DNA of 64,000 nt, from the NCBI GenBank assembly GCA_018242765.1, contig JAFEBH010000027.1, positions 62,001 through 126,000 on the forward strand, read 5' to 3'. How positions within the stretch are numbered: the first letter of the stretch is position 1; every line of letters begins with the position of its first letter. The notes under the pieces were generated by a model that did no database searches, was not told where the DNA came from, and worked only from the letters and a program-made list of their open reading frames with translations. This document shows positions 18,735-28,525 of this stretch, one piece after another. A program made the position numbers and the translations under genes. The DNA is from Nitrospira sp. GTDB taxonomy: Bacteria > Nitrospirota > Nitrospiria > Nitrospirales > Nitrospiraceae.

Positions 18735-19175
18735 TCACTTGAGTGTGCGCACGTAGTGGATGATCGTCCAGGCCTCTTCATCGTTAATATCCGACGGAAT
18801 GAGCGAGACCATGCCGGTTCCGGGGCTGCCGTTCTTGATGACCCAAAACATCTCACCGTCCGTGCGAACTTTCTGCCACTCCGCGTTCACAAAACTCCTG
18901 GGAGAAGGCTTCAGATTCTTCGCAAGCGGGCCGTCGCCGATCCCTTTCAGCCCGTGACATTTAAAACACGTGCCTTTCGATTCATAGAGGGCCTTCCCTT
19001 TGGCGATCGTATCGGGTGACGACGCCACGGGGTTCGACAGTTTTTGTGCGGCGGCCAAGTCGCCATCCGGCACACGTGGTTTCAGCGGATCACGCTCTGC
19101 GGCAAGCACCATCCCGCTCCCAATCACTCCGATCGCACAACAGGCCAGCCATCCCCATATCGTACGTGTATTCAT
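18735..19175 (-). CDS. Secreted monohaem cytochrome c
   Basis: 146 residues. A signal peptide (hydrophobic core about 9-30, cut near VLAAE) is followed by a class I cytochrome c fold with haem motif CFKCH and a distal Met in GMVSLIPSDI. The ATG at 19175 has AAGGAG 8 nt upstream; the frame extends 27 nt further without one. Probably a periplasmic electron carrier. Between the barrel protein gene and MCP1 it may form an operon with both (42 and 39 nt gaps), an unusual pairing of redox and chemotaxis genes. Confidence 0.85.
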   Translation of the reverse strand: MNTRTIWGWLACCAIGVIGSGMVLAAERDPLKPRVPDGDLAAAQKLSNPVASSPDTIAKGKALYESKGTCFKCHGLKGIGDGPLAKNLKPSPRSFVNAEWQKVRTDGEMFWVIKNGSPGTGMVSLIPSDINDEEAWTIIHYVRTLK

Positions 19176-19217
19176 CCAAATACTCCTTGATGAGCGATGC
19201 ATCCTTTATCTTCTCCC

Positions 19218-20615
19218 TTAGAACGAGAAGTCCATGCCGACAAACCCGACACGCGCGACTTGATCCTCTCCAAACGCGCCGGTCTTTGTCGTCTTCGTAT
19301 GCGAGAACTCTCCATGGAAAGACAGCGCGGTGCGCTTGCTCTGATAGAGGTGGTATCGCATCGCAATGGTGTGCGACTCCACATTCCCGAATTTCTTGTC
19401 GAACGTCGGATCTCCTTGGAAATTATTCCTGATCCAGTCGAATCGGTAATAGGCGACGGCCGGGATGACGAAGTTGTAGTCGACCTCCACAAATCCTCCG
19501 TTCCATCGAGACGCTTGCGCGTTCAGGATTCCCTGCGACCGAAAGAGATTGGCCGAGTCGTTGGCGATCATGTAGGCCCCGAATACATTCACCTTGGACA
19601 ACGCGGTTAAACTGAAGTCGACCCCGATCCGCGAAAACGTGCGGCTTTGCTCTCCTGTGCCGTTTTGGTCCACTCCTGCGATTGCGGGATTTGCCGCCGT
19701 GGGCGCCCGTCCAAACATACCGAATACGCCGATCCGTTGCCCGTCCACGATGCCGTATCCTTTGAATGATTGTGTCGCATGGCCATAAAATTGAAGCGCA
19801 CGCCCGCCGCCAGACCCGCCGACGTTTGTGACATTGGACGACACGACATTCAACGAGTAGCGGAACGTTCCATCGACCAGCTCGATATCCTTGGTGCCGA
19901 ACAGTTCCATGCCGGGCTGATTATCCCCCAGCGCAAAATCATTGGCGTTCCCATACTGTGGATTGCCGGATGGATTGGCGGTGATACGACTGAACGGAGT
20001 TCCCGACCGATAGTGATACATGACAAAGGGCGTGTTGAGGGTGGGACTCCGGTGTTCACTGAAGGGAAGATCCAACTCATACTTCCCGACTTTGATGTTC
20101 AAGAGGCTGGTCCCCATCACGTTATTCAAGCGAATAAACGCCGCCTCCAGATCTCCGTCGGTCCTGCCGGTGCCGAACCCCGCGCTTCCCAGACCCGGGG
20201 TATAGATGACACCGTAGGACACATCTTTCATAATCGTCCCAAACGCCAGAATATCCAGAATAGTAAACCCAAATCCTCCCGTGGAGGCGCCGACCGTACT
20301 CGTAGCCGGGTTCCCTACGCCGAGATGATTGATCGAACTCGTTTGATACCCAACCGACGTGCGCAGTGAGACCGGCCAATACGCCATATGTAGACCGGTC
20401 GGCAGGTCATCATCCGAATCCATCTGGTATCCACTGTCACGAAATCGGTTCCCAAAATCGTTCAATTTAGGGAAGCTCGGCACGTGGCAGGTATTGCAGG
20501 ACACGTCATATTTTCTCGAAAATGCAGGAATCGCATGCGCATCCGGCACGAAGAATCCCAGATACCCGCTCAGAAGAATGATCAGTCCAACTCCAGCGTA
20601 GACTCGTCTCATCAT
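19218..20615 (-). CDS. Outer-membrane beta-barrel protein with N-terminal haem motif
   Basis: 465 residues. A signal peptide (MMRRVYAGVGLIILLSGYLG, cleaved near DAHA) is followed by a short segment with a CNTCH haem-attachment motif, then about 400 residues of alternating strands ending in Phe (GFVGMDFSF), typical of an outer-membrane barrel. It could be a haem-bearing porin that passes electrons or substrates across the outer membrane; the single CxxCH near the mature N-terminus resembles porin-cytochrome proteins of metal-oxidising or -reducing bacteria. The function is not known. The ribosome-binding site AGGGGG is 7 nt upstream. The cytochrome c gene follows after 42 nt. Confidence 0.75.
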   Translation of the reverse strand: MMRRVYAGVGLIILLSGYLGFFVPDAHAIPAFSRKYDVSCNTCHVPSFPKLNDFGNRFRDSGYQMDSDDDLPTGLHMAYWPVSLRTSVGYQTSSINHLGVGNPATSTVGASTGGFGFTILDILAFGTIMKDVSYGVIYTPGLGSAGFGTGRTDGDLEAAFIRLNNVMGTSLLNIKVGKYELDLPFSEHRSPTLNTPFVMYHYRSGTPFSRITANPSGNPQYGNANDFALGDNQPGMELFGTKDIELVDGTFRYSLNVVSSNVTNVGGSGGGRALQFYGHATQSFKGYGIVDGQRIGVFGMFGRAPTAANPAIAGVDQNGTGEQSRTFSRIGVDFSLTALSKVNVFGAYMIANDSANLFRSQGILNAQASRWNGGFVEVDYNFVIPAVAYYRFDWIRNNFQGDPTFDKKFGNVESHTIAMRYHLYQSKRTALSFHGEFSHTKTTKTGAFGEDQVARVGFVGMDFSF

Positions 20616-21084
20616 CGAACGCCCCCTTTTCCTAAGTCAGGCCCGCCCTCATCCAATTGAGAACGGCTTATCTTCTTCAAGAATGCTATCGGCCTCTCGA
20701 TGGTAATTCTTTAGGCTGAAATAATAGTGAGGACGTGAACCGATGCGGAAGGACTCTTCATGACAAGGCACTGCCTTAATATTTACTTGTGAATATTGAT
20801 CTTCGCTGACCGAGCGATGTACGAGGAAGGAGCACCAGCACACAAGAGAGCCCCTGCAAGACACTTCATCAAAACCCACAACAATTGGTGGGGCCTGCCC
20901 CTGGTGCCGACGTGAAGCGTTGCGGCTTTACAGCTGCAGTGCCCTGCCTAGGAAGTGAATTTACCCCTCTTCCCCTCTTTGAGCAGGGGCGAGAGCGGAA
21001 TCCTGTGAAGCAGGACGAGCCTCACTCGTCATCAAGGAAGAACCGCGCCTAGAACGGCGTGGGAATCTATTCCGTTCGACAGAC
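20616..21084. other. Leader/intergenic region, no gene recognised
   Basis: 469 bp between the barrel gene and the terminator of the small RNA. Short reading frames (for example 20649-20879, minus) look non-coding: unrelated to known families and without a good ribosome-binding site. No clear promoter was found for the barrel gene, so transcription may come from here or from read-through of the upstream sigma-28 unit. Confidence 0.5.
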
Positions 21085-21210
21085 AAAAAAGGCGCACGCC
21101 TGACGTCCTCATCAGAGGACACAGGACTGCGCCTTCAACTGGCAGGTCTTGCTCCTGCACGTTCAGGCGGTGTGAGCCTCCTGCTCAAACCGACGGCTCT
21201 TGTCTTGTCT
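21085..21210 (-). ncRNA. Sigma-28-driven structured RNA 1 (unidentified family)
   Basis: Predicted transcript of about 125 nt from the promoter at 21217-21243 to a T6 run. Reading 5' to 3': a hairpin with stem GAGC/GCTC and loop containing AGGA; a 38-nt core (21131-21168) with outer pair GCCT/AGGC and inner hairpin GCAGG-AGCAAGA-CCTGC followed by CAGTTG; then a long terminator stem (AGGCGC/GCGCCT outside, GTCCTC/GAGGAC inside) and TTTTTT. The core matches 32 of 38 positions in the RNA at 34678-34802. No known riboswitch or small RNA class was recognised. It could be an independent small RNA or a terminating leader of the cytochrome/barrel genes 470 nt downstream. Confidence 0.65.
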
Positions 21211-21216
21211 GACACC

Positions 21217-21243
21217 TTATCGGTATGGGCGAGGAAATCTTAA
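21217..21243 (-). promoter_or_regulatory. Sigma-28 type promoter for structured RNA 1
   Basis: Minus strand TTAAGATT, 11 nt, ACCGATAA. Spacing and both boxes agree with flagellar sigma-28 promoters. The start of transcription is expected near 21210. Confidence 0.75.
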
Positions 21244-21259
21244 GCGGTGAGAGAGAAGA

Positions 21260-21298
21260 GGTTTCGAGTTGCAAGTTATCGGACAATAACGTGAAGCG
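21260..21298. repeat. TTTCAGG-family repeat, copy D1 (minus orientation)
   Basis: GTTTCGAGTTGCAAG then GTTATCGGACAATAAC and GTGAAGCG. Read on the minus strand it gives TTCACGTTATTGTCCGATAAC, the same layout as the other copies. It faces copy D2 in inverted orientation. Confidence 0.6.
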
Positions 21299-21381
21299 TC
21301 GTATGTTGAAGAATCGGAGGTCCGAGATACTAAGCGGAAGACGCCTGCCTTCAACTTGAACCTCAGGCTTCCACCCATGAC

Positions 21382-21430
21382 CGTTTCACAGTTCAGGTTG
21401 TCCGATAACCCGAAACGTCCCCTGAAACCA
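21382..21430. repeat. TTTCAGG-family repeat, copy D2
   Basis: CGTTTCACAGTTCAGG, then GTTGTCCGATAAC and CCGAAACG, CCTGAAACC. It lies 4 nt beyond the stop codon of the response regulator gene at 21434, in a position where it could act as a 3' hairpin. Confidence 0.7.
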
Positions 21431-21433
21431 GGT

Positions 21434-22192
21434 TCATATGTCCTCGCGAAGCACCTGTTCGATTTTTTCCCGGAGCAATCCCAGATCCTTGGAGCGGAAG
21501 GAGTTTTTTGTCTTCGCGAGCACCTCGACCGTCCCCTCGAGCGCGGCTCGATAGGTCGTGAGTCTGGGGCACTCCATCATTCGGCACACATCGATGGGCG
21601 CCTCGGCATGGCCTTGGAATTGGCTCGTCAGCACAGACCGGAGTCTATCGGACAAAACGGCCATCTGGGCAAAGCATTGCGCGAGATAGGTATCCAGCGA
21701 CCAAGCCAACTCCGACTCGTTGGTGCCGCTTCCCATCGGCGGGAGATCGTGATTCAAATGCTCCAGTGACGCGACCAATCGTTTCGCCTCCTCGCGCAGG
21801 GCGGCGGTCATCCGCAGCATCGTCGTCTTTTTCACCGCCTCGCCCACCGCCCGACGCAGATCCGGCCAATCTACCGGCTTCAGCAGATAATCGGTGAACG
21901 AGAGACGTAGAGACTCCACGGCGGTCTGAACCGAGGGATAGCCCGTCACAAGTACGATCGGCAACATCGGAAAGCGGCTGCGGACGTCCCGGAGAAATTC
22001 AAACTGCATGTTCCCCGGCATGCGGATATCGGGAATAAGCACATCGTGCTCCTTCGTCAGCAACCGCCCGGCCTCGTCGGAATCCACCGCGCAATCGCAG
22101 CGATACCCCTCTTGCTCAAACAGTCTGGCTGTCGAACGACGAAACGTCTCTTCATCATCCGCCAAGAGAATTCTCGGTACATCAGTCAACAT
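21434..22192 (-). CDS. Response regulator, receiver plus unassigned C-terminal domain
   Basis: 252 residues. Residues 5-125 form a receiver domain (LLADDEETFR; phospho-Asp in LIPDIRMPGN; switch Thr in LVTGYP; Lys in LLKPVDW). The C-terminal half is helical with no helix-turn-helix, GGDEF or other output domain that I recognise. It lies about 140 nt downstream of the giant histidine kinase and is the obvious candidate partner. TTTCAGG-family repeats occur on both sides of the gene. Confidence 0.85.
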   Translation of the reverse strand: MLTDVPRILLADDEETFRRSTARLFEQEGYRCDCAVDSDEAGRLLTKEHDVLIPDIRMPGNMQFEFLRDVRSRFPMLPIVLVTGYPSVQTAVESLRLSFTDYLLKPVDWPDLRRAVGEAVKKTTMLRMTAALREEAKRLVASLEHLNHDLPPMGSGTNESELAWSLDTYLAQCFAQMAVLSDRLRSVLTSQFQGHAEAPIDVCRMMECPRLTTYRAALEGTVEVLAKTKNSFRSKDLGLLREKIEQVLREDI

Positions 22193-22219
22193 AGATCATG
22201 ACCTCCGGTATGATTGTAA

Positions 22220-22340
22220 AGTTTTGGATTTCGAGTTTCGGGTTCAATGTTTCATGTTCGATTCTTCACGTTTTTCTGGTGCTTCATATTCCGAATTTCA
22301 GGTTGTCCGACAACACGAAACTTCAAACCTGAAACGTTAC
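22220..22340. repeat. TTTCAGG-family repeat, copy E
   Basis: Spacer between the kinase and response regulator genes. It contains TTTCGAGTTTCGGGTTC, a short word run, and the best-formed core at 22294-22338: TTTCAGG, GTTGTCCGACAAC, then CGAAAC and CCTGAAACG. The last 4 nt overlap the kinase stop region. Confidence 0.7.
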
Positions 22341-25300
22341 ACTTTTGCTCCCACCCTATCCCGTGGCAAGCACATGGTGAACGTCGATCCGCAGTGGACC
22401 TGCGTGTCGACCTCAATCGTTCCACCCATCGCCTGCACCAAACTCTGCGAGACGGACAGACCGAGCCCCATCCCCTTCTGATCCCGCCCGGTCTTCGTCG
22501 TATAAAAGGGATCGAAGATGTGCGGCAGATACTCCGGCGCAATACCGCCCCCCTGGTCCCTCACCACCAACCGAACTCCATCGGCCTCTTCCCGCAGGCT
22601 GAGCGTGATCGGACTCCCTTCGGGCGAGCACTCAATGGCATTCGTCAGCAAATTCAGCATGACTTGCATAAGATCCCCTCTCGGCACGCAGAGCCATCGG
22701 GGGGCGGACATCAGATCGACGACGAACTTCAGCCGCCGCTGCTGCAGCAGCGGCGTGAGCAACGCCTCCAGATCCGTCACCAGGATTCGGACATCCACCA
22801 TCTCGCCTGAGCGAGTCTCCGGTCGACAGAGTTGGTACATATTCTGGATGATCGAGGCCACACGAGCAATCTCACGATCGATCAGCCCGACGAACTCCGC
22901 GCTCGGATGGGTCGGATCAATCGCCTGCCGGACGAGCGTAAAGGCGTTTTTGATTCCGGCGATCGGATTGTTGATTTCATGCGCGACACCGGCTGCGAGG
23001 CGACCCATCGCCGCCAGCTTTTCCGCCTGTGCGCGCTGCGATTCCAGCTTGGCGATCTCGGCGGTCCGTTCGGCGATCTGACATTCGAGCTCTTCCGTCC
23101 GTCGCAGCCGTTCAACCTCAAGATGCTTCCTCTCCGTAATATCGCGGCCTGCCACCAAACGAACTTCCTTTCCCCGATAGTGATAGGGCCTGACCACGAC
23201 TTCACCGGGAAAGGTGGTGCCATCCTTGCGGCACGCGATGGCTTCATACGGTCCTCTCACACCATCCCGCATATTGGCGGCGACTCGGTCGAGAGACTCC
23301 TCGGCAATGAGATCCAAGATTGATCGGCCGAGCAGTTCACCCGGTTGATAGCCGAACATCCGTTCCAACCCTGGATTGACCTCAAGCAAAACCCCCTGAT
23401 CGTGAATGGCAATGCCGTCGAATGTCGCTTCTGTCAGCAACTTGTATCGCAATTCACTCTCACGGATCGCCTCCTCCGCTTTGGTGCGCTCAACGATCTC
23501 TTTCTGAAGCGACCGATTTGTCAAGGCGAGCTGTTCCGTGCGCTCGGCAACTCGTTGTTCGAGTTCAGCATGCGCGACCCGCAAAGCCTGCTCGGCATTC
23601 CTCTGCTCCGTGATATCAGAAATCGATCCGACCATGCGGATTGGACGACCGGAGGCATCCCACACCGCCTGGCCGCGGTCGCGGAACCAGCGATACCCAC
23701 CGTTGTTTATCTTCACTCGCACTTCGACATCGTAGGGTTCGCACATGCCGAGGTGATGACACATGGCTTGGTCTACCCGATCGACATCATCCGGATGCAC
23801 CAGAGCCCTCCACGAGGCATAGGTCGAGACGACCTCGCTTGACTGAAGTCCGAACAGTTCAAAGTGACGGCCGGACCAATGCTGTTCTCCTGTCAGAATA
23901 TTCCAATCCCAGATTCCATCGTTTGTCGCGCGAACGGCCAACGTAAACCGCTCCTCACTTTCATAGGCTGCGATTTCCGCCTGTTTGCGGGCCGTGATGT
24001 CTTCCGAAAAAATCACGATCCCGCCGATGGTCCCTTCAGACCTCAGCCACGGACGGATCTCCCAGTGTGACCAATTCGTGCGGCCATCAAGCCGACCAAA
24101 AGGATCCTCCTTGCAACTCTCAACGGCGCCGGCCAAACATCGGCGATGAATGGCTTTCCACCGCTCAGGCACCTCCGGAAAGACCTCATAGTGGCTTCGG
24201 CCGAGCAGCGGTTGATCACCAAGCTGATAATCCTCTCTCCAGCGCTGGCTGACGGCGAGATACCGCATCTCTTGGTCGAACATCGCCAGCGCAACCGGGC
24301 TGTGCTCGATGAACAGCCGCAAATGCTCCTCCCGCTCGGCCAGCACCGCCTCAATCTTTTTTCGGGCGGAGATGTCTTCGCAGACGATGAGCGCCACTGG
24401 CCCCGTCTCTTCCGTACGCACAATCCGCAAGCGTTCTCGCACCCAGATGATCGTCCCTTCCTTTGTTCTTTTTCTGAACTCCAACGACTTGATGCTGCCT
24501 GCCGCACCGGCGAAGGCCTGGGCCAGTTCCTGAAGAACGAACGCTGTGTCCTCTTCATACACGATGTCGAAAATTCGTCCGCCGATCAGCTCATCCGAAT
24601 GATACCCCAACAGCTGAGCTCCGAATCGGTTCACAGACAGAATTGTGCCGCCCGGCGCCACCGTGAAGTACATGGAGGGATTATCATCGTACAGGGTACG
24701 TAGACGTTCCTCGCTTTCGCGCAGGGCTGTTTCCACACGCTTGCGATCAGTGATATCAACGGTTGTCCCAATAATAAGCGTCACCTGATTGTCATGATCA
24801 CGAACGGCATGGCCTCGGACATCGGTCCAGATGACCGTGCCGTCTTTTTTGGTCATGCGCAATTCATACTGGTAGTCGTCGACTTCGCCCCTCGCGATTC
24901 GTTGCCAATGAGTCATGGCAATGGATTGATCGTCCGGATGCACAACGTTGAGCCAGGCATAAGGATCGGCGGACAGCTCGTCGAGGTGATACCCGAACAT
25001 GGCTTTCAGATTCCTGTCTCCGTAGTACGTGCCAGCTCGTACATCCAATTCCCAGACTCCGACTTGTCCCACCGCCGTGGCCCTGGCATACCGTTCCTCA
25101 TTCACCCGCAAGGTCTGTTCAACGCGTTTCTGTTCGGTGATGTTTCTCACGGTGCCCACCATCCGGATGGGCCGGCCCAGCTCGTCTCGATAGACCACAC
25201 CGTTACCCTCGATCCACTGTATCTCGCCGGTCGGCGGCACGATCCGATGCTCCGTGTGGTAGGGCTTCTGACCGCTGAGTGCCTGCTCGATGTCCGCATG

Positions 25301-28120
25301 CAGCCCCGGCAGATCTTCCGGGTACAGCAACCGTTGATAGGCCTCAAACGTCCCATCGAACGAGCCTCGAGGCAGCCCCTTCACTTCTTCACAGTTCTCT
25401 GACCAGATGACCTGATTGGTGAGGATATTCCAATCCCAGGTGGCCAATTTGGCAATGTCCATCGCCAAGCGAAGACGATCATGTTGATCCTGACTCGCTC
25501 GTTCGAGCCTCTTCCGTTCCGTGATGTCGATCCCGATACCACCGAGCAACGTTCCTTGCTCCGTCTCCAAGGGAAACTTGATCGTGAGCCAATGTTTGAG
25601 CCGACCTCCTACGGTGGGAATCGTTTCTTCAATCTCCATCGGTTGACCGGATGCCATCACCCGTTGGTCGTCCCCATGCACCCGTGCCGCAGTATCATTC
25701 GGCAAGAAATCGAAGACCGTCTTTGCGATGGCCTCCTCACTGGACATCCCGAACAGCTGTTCAAACCGAGCATTGACGAAGAGGTGACGCCCGTCCCTAT
25801 CCTTGATAAATGTGACCGCCGGACTGTGCTGCATAAATGCGTGGAATCGTCTCTCACTTTCCTTCAATGCTTCCAGGGTACGAGCATGTTCAATGGCGAG
25901 TGCGGCAATGTGGCTGGCCCGCTCTATCAACCTGAGATCCTTCTGTTGCGGTGCCCTCTGTTCTCGAAAGTATGCGGCAAAGGTGCCGAACAGGATACCG
26001 GTGGAACTCAAGATCGGCTGCGACCAACAGGCCTTCAGCCCATGAGCCAGCGCGAGCGGTGCATAGTCTTTCCAGAGGAGGTCGGTCGCAATGTCGGCGA
26101 CGAACACAGGCTTCCTGAAATGGGCGGCACTTCCACAGGAGCCGATCATGGGACCGATGGGAACCACATGAACAAGTCGATTGTAGGCATCAGGAAGACT
26201 GGGTGCCGCTGCAGACAACAACTGCGTTCCCTCCTTGCTGGCCAGCATGACGGCGCAGAGCATCGGCGCCGTCTGTGCCTCGACCGCACGGCACAGGAAC
26301 CCTAACACATCGTTAAGAGGCCGCCCCTTGGCCACCAATTCCAACGTCTGCCTCTCGACATTCTGAAGCGCTTCTTCCCATTTGCGCTCCGTAATCTCCG
26401 TGTGAGATCCTGCCATACGAGTGGGATGTCCCTCGGCATCCCACAGTGCTTTCCCTCGCGCCTGGATCCAACAATAGGTGCCGTCCTTCTTTCGGAATCG
26501 AAACTCCACATCATAGGCACCCCCCTGAGTCTGCAAGTAATGATGCAGCTCGGCTAACACTCGAGGCCGATCGCCCGGGTGGAGACGGGATTCCCACTCA
26601 CTGTAGAGGTCGGCAATCTCGTGATCTTCATATCCAAGCATGGTCTTCCAACGCTCGGAGAAATAGACCTTGTCCGTGCGAAGATCCCAGTCCCAGATGC
26701 CGTCATTGGTTCCTTGCATAGCCACCCGGAACCGATCCTCACTCATGCGGAGCGCCTGCTCAGCCTCGCTCCGCAGACGCTTGCTGCGAAGGCCCTCGAC
26801 TACTTGCCCACAGGTTCCGAGGAACGGTTGGAGGTAGGCGACCAGCGCCTCGTCATACCCACCAGGCCGATTGGCGATGCAGACCATCCCCGTCATGACT
26901 CCGCCATGGGAGAACGGCAGGCTCAAAATCGCGTGCATCGGTCGGTAGCCAGGGAGCATCCCACCCACCCGTGGATCGTGGGCCGGATCGTTGGCTATCA
27001 CAGGCTGGCCGCTCGTCATGATGTGGCCGAAGAGGGTCTTGAGATGCCTGAATTCGAGCATGGGTGCCTGACAAGCCAAGAATGTGCGGGTCTCGTTGTT
27101 CCAGGCGATGTTGGTGACCTCGGAGATCCTCAAGACAGGCTGATCTTCGTCAGACCGCACTTCTCCGATCCATCCATATTCACTCTCCGTCAGCTGCAGC
27201 AATTCCCGTAACATGATGTCAAACACCGCGTCGGGCTTTTCATTGTCGATAAACAACGATTGCACACGAGTGATCGACGCCAACAGTCGCTGCGTCGCCT
27301 GCTCTCGTCTCTCCGTGAGCTTGCGTTCGGTCACATCCTTGGCAAAGCAGTAGTGACCTGACAGCGCGTTCGCCTCGCTCTGCGGTTTCACGATGACGAC
27401 GTACTGATCGAAGACGGTGCCGTCTTTTCGGATTCCTCTGAACTCGCCTTCTGCCTTCCCGACCTCGAGCATCCGGCTGAATGCCGCCCCAACAGCCGAC
27501 CGGTCCTCCGGATGCACCGTAATTTCCCAGGATTGTCCGACCAACTCCTCAGGACGATAGCCCAACAGCGCCGCATATTGGGCATTCACAAACAGATAGC
27601 GCCCGGCACTATCGAGCTTCGAAATGCCCTCCATCGCAAGCTCAACCGCAGTATTCGCTTCGCGTAAGGCCTCTTCTACCCTCTTCCGTTCGGTAATGTC
27701 TCGAGAGATGCCGAACAACCCGCACACCTGCCGCTCAGAATCGAACAGCGGGCCTTTGGTACTGAGAAAGGTCCGCAATTCTCCGCCGGGCATCGCAAGC
27801 GTTTCCTCAAATGTGACGACCTTGGCTCCGGCCATCACCAGCCGGTCCTGTTCTCTGATTGACTCCGCAGCCCTCACTGGAAACAGCGCATAGTCGTCCT
27901 GCCCGATGATGTCCTCTGATCGCTTGCCGATGAACTGGGCCGTCGAGGCATTACACAGCCGGTAACGGCCATCTCGATCTTTAATGAACATCGCATCGCA
28001 TGTCCCCTCGATGATGGCCTGGATACACTGACAGGAATCCGCTGAGGCGTCTTCACCGACGCAGGATCTCTTCTGTCCTTGATGGCGTTGCTCATTCATA
28101 TTCAGCACCACCGTTGTCAT
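22337..28120 (-). CDS. Giant multi-PAS/GAF sensor histidine kinase
   Basis: About 1927 residues from the ATG at 28120; another ATG lies at 28099, and the frame is open to a TTG at 28207, so the start is uncertain. No transmembrane segment is evident. Order: PAS, PAS, GAF, PAS, GAF, then seven more PAS domains (about ten PAS in all), most closing with the PAC signature (D)ITERK or similar. A coiled coil leads to a HisKA domain with the phospho-acceptor His in GVAHEINNPIAG and an HATPase with N-box MLNLLTNAIE, G1 VRDQGGGI and G2 GMGLGLSVS. No receiver domain is fused. The kinase probably integrates many cytoplasmic or redox cues and signals to the response regulator at 21434. No recognisable gene lies in 28121-28394. 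Confidence 0.9.
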   Translation of the reverse strand: MTTVVLNMNEQRHQGQKRSCVGEDASADSCQCIQAIIEGTCDAMFIKDRDGRYRLCNASTAQFIGKRSEDIIGQDDYALFPVRAAESIREQDRLVMAGAKVVTFEETLAMPGGELRTFLSTKGPLFDSERQVCGLFGISRDITERKRVEEALREANTAVELAMEGISKLDSAGRYLFVNAQYAALLGYRPEELVGQSWEITVHPEDRSAVGAAFSRMLEVGKAEGEFRGIRKDGTVFDQYVVIVKPQSEANALSGHYCFAKDVTERKLTERREQATQRLLASITRVQSLFIDNEKPDAVFDIMLRELLQLTESEYGWIGEVRSDEDQPVLRISEVTNIAWNNETRTFLACQAPMLEFRHLKTLFGHIMTSGQPVIANDPAHDPRVGGMLPGYRPMHAILSLPFSHGGVMTGMVCIANRPGGYDEALVAYLQPFLGTCGQVVEGLRSKRLRSEAEQALRMSEDRFRVAMQGTNDGIWDWDLRTDKVYFSERWKTMLGYEDHEIADLYSEWESRLHPGDRPRVLAELHHYLQTQGGAYDVEFRFRKKDGTYCWIQARGKALWDAEGHPTRMAGSHTEITERKWEEALQNVERQTLELVAKGRPLNDVLGFLCRAVEAQTAPMLCAVMLASKEGTQLLSAAAPSLPDAYNRLVHVVPIGPMIGSCGSAAHFRKPVFVADIATDLLWKDYAPLALAHGLKACWSQPILSSTGILFGTFAAYFREQRAPQQKDLRLIERASHIAALAIEHARTLEALKESERRFHAFMQHSPAVTFIKDRDGRHLFVNARFEQLFGMSSEEAIAKTVFDFLPNDTAARVHGDDQRVMASGQPMEIEETIPTVGGRLKHWLTIKFPLETEQGTLLGGIGIDITERKRLERASQDQHDRLRLAMDIAKLATWDWNILTNQVIWSENCEEVKGLPRGSFDGTFEAYQRLLYPEDLPGLHADIEQALSGQKPYHTEHRIVPPTGEIQWIEGNGVVYRDELGRPIRMVGTVRNITEQKRVEQTLRVNEERYARATAVGQVGVWELDVRAGTYYGDRNLKAMFGYHLDELSADPYAWLNVVHPDDQSIAMTHWQRIARGEVDDYQYELRMTKKDGTVIWTDVRGHAVRDHDNQVTLIIGTTVDITDRKRVETALRESEERLRTLYDDNPSMYFTVAPGGTILSVNRFGAQLLGYHSDELIGGRIFDIVYEEDTAFVLQELAQAFAGAAGSIKSLEFRKRTKEGTIIWVRERLRIVRTEETGPVALIVCEDISARKKIEAVLAEREEHLRLFIEHSPVALAMFDQEMRYLAVSQRWREDYQLGDQPLLGRSHYEVFPEVPERWKAIHRRCLAGAVESCKEDPFGRLDGRTNWSHWEIRPWLRSEGTIGGIVIFSEDITARKQAEIAAYESEERFTLAVRATNDGIWDWNILTGEQHWSGRHFELFGLQSSEVVSTYASWRALVHPDDVDRVDQAMCHHLGMCEPYDVEVRVKINNGGYRWFRDRGQAVWDASGRPIRMVGSISDITEQRNAEQALRVAHAELEQRVAERTEQLALTNRSLQKEIVERTKAEEAIRESELRYKLLTEATFDGIAIHDQGVLLEVNPGLERMFGYQPGELLGRSILDLIAEESLDRVAANMRDGVRGPYEAIACRKDGTTFPGEVVVRPYHYRGKEVRLVAGRDITERKHLEVERLRRTEELECQIAERTAEIAKLESQRAQAEKLAAMGRLAAGVAHEINNPIAGIKNAFTLVRQAIDPTHPSAEFVGLIDREIARVASIIQNMYQLCRPETRSGEMVDVRILVTDLEALLTPLLQQRRLKFVVDLMSAPRWLCVPRGDLMQVMLNLLTNAIECSPEGSPITLSLREEADGVRLVVRDQGGGIAPEYLPHIFDPFYTTKTGRDQKGMGLGLSVSQSLVQAMGGTIEVDTQVHCGSTFTMCLPRDRVGAKV

Positions 28121-28394
28121 CGACCACAACGACCACATTCCATCGCGAGACACAATTGGAAAGAGAGCGCCGGTGTAGAAGCCGACCGTCAACCAGGCAG
28201 GATACAAGAACGGAGGGAGAGGCCATCAATGGCGTTGACATTCTAGCCCTACTTGATTGGACCTCTTGATGGACGCTACGTATTATGTTGATATATCGTC
28301 ACTCTTAACTAATTACATGTTTCGGCGAATCCGTCCATCGGGTCGTTCGGACCGGATCCGAACAGCCCTACCCTGTACCGTTCGTGACGCATCG

Positions 28395-28479
28395 GGTTTC
28401 AGGTTTAAAGTTCCAGGTTTCACGGTGTGAGTTTTAGATAGGGCGTTTCAGGTCGTCCGACAACGTGAAGCATGAAACT
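28395..28479. repeat. TTTCAGG-family repeat, copy F
   Basis: GGTTTCAGGTTTAAAGTTCCAGG, then GTTTCACGG and a core at 28443-28479 (GTTTCAGG, TCGTCCGACAAC, GTGAAGC, TGAAAC). It separates the kinase gene's upstream region from the toxin remnant. Confidence 0.65.
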
Positions 28480-28525
28480 CTTAGGGCCTGTTGGCCTTCG
28501 GGGAATCTCCGCTGCACAGCGTGCT

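Noticed and set aside
20649..20879. Minus-strand frame of 76 codons
   Set aside because: Odd composition, no ribosome-binding site and no similarity recognised; treated as non-coding.
21085..21210. Known riboswitch (cyclic di-GMP-I/II, cobalamin, TPP, glycine, SAM)
   Set aside because: None of the conserved words of these classes that I know is present in the core; kept as an unidentified structured RNA.
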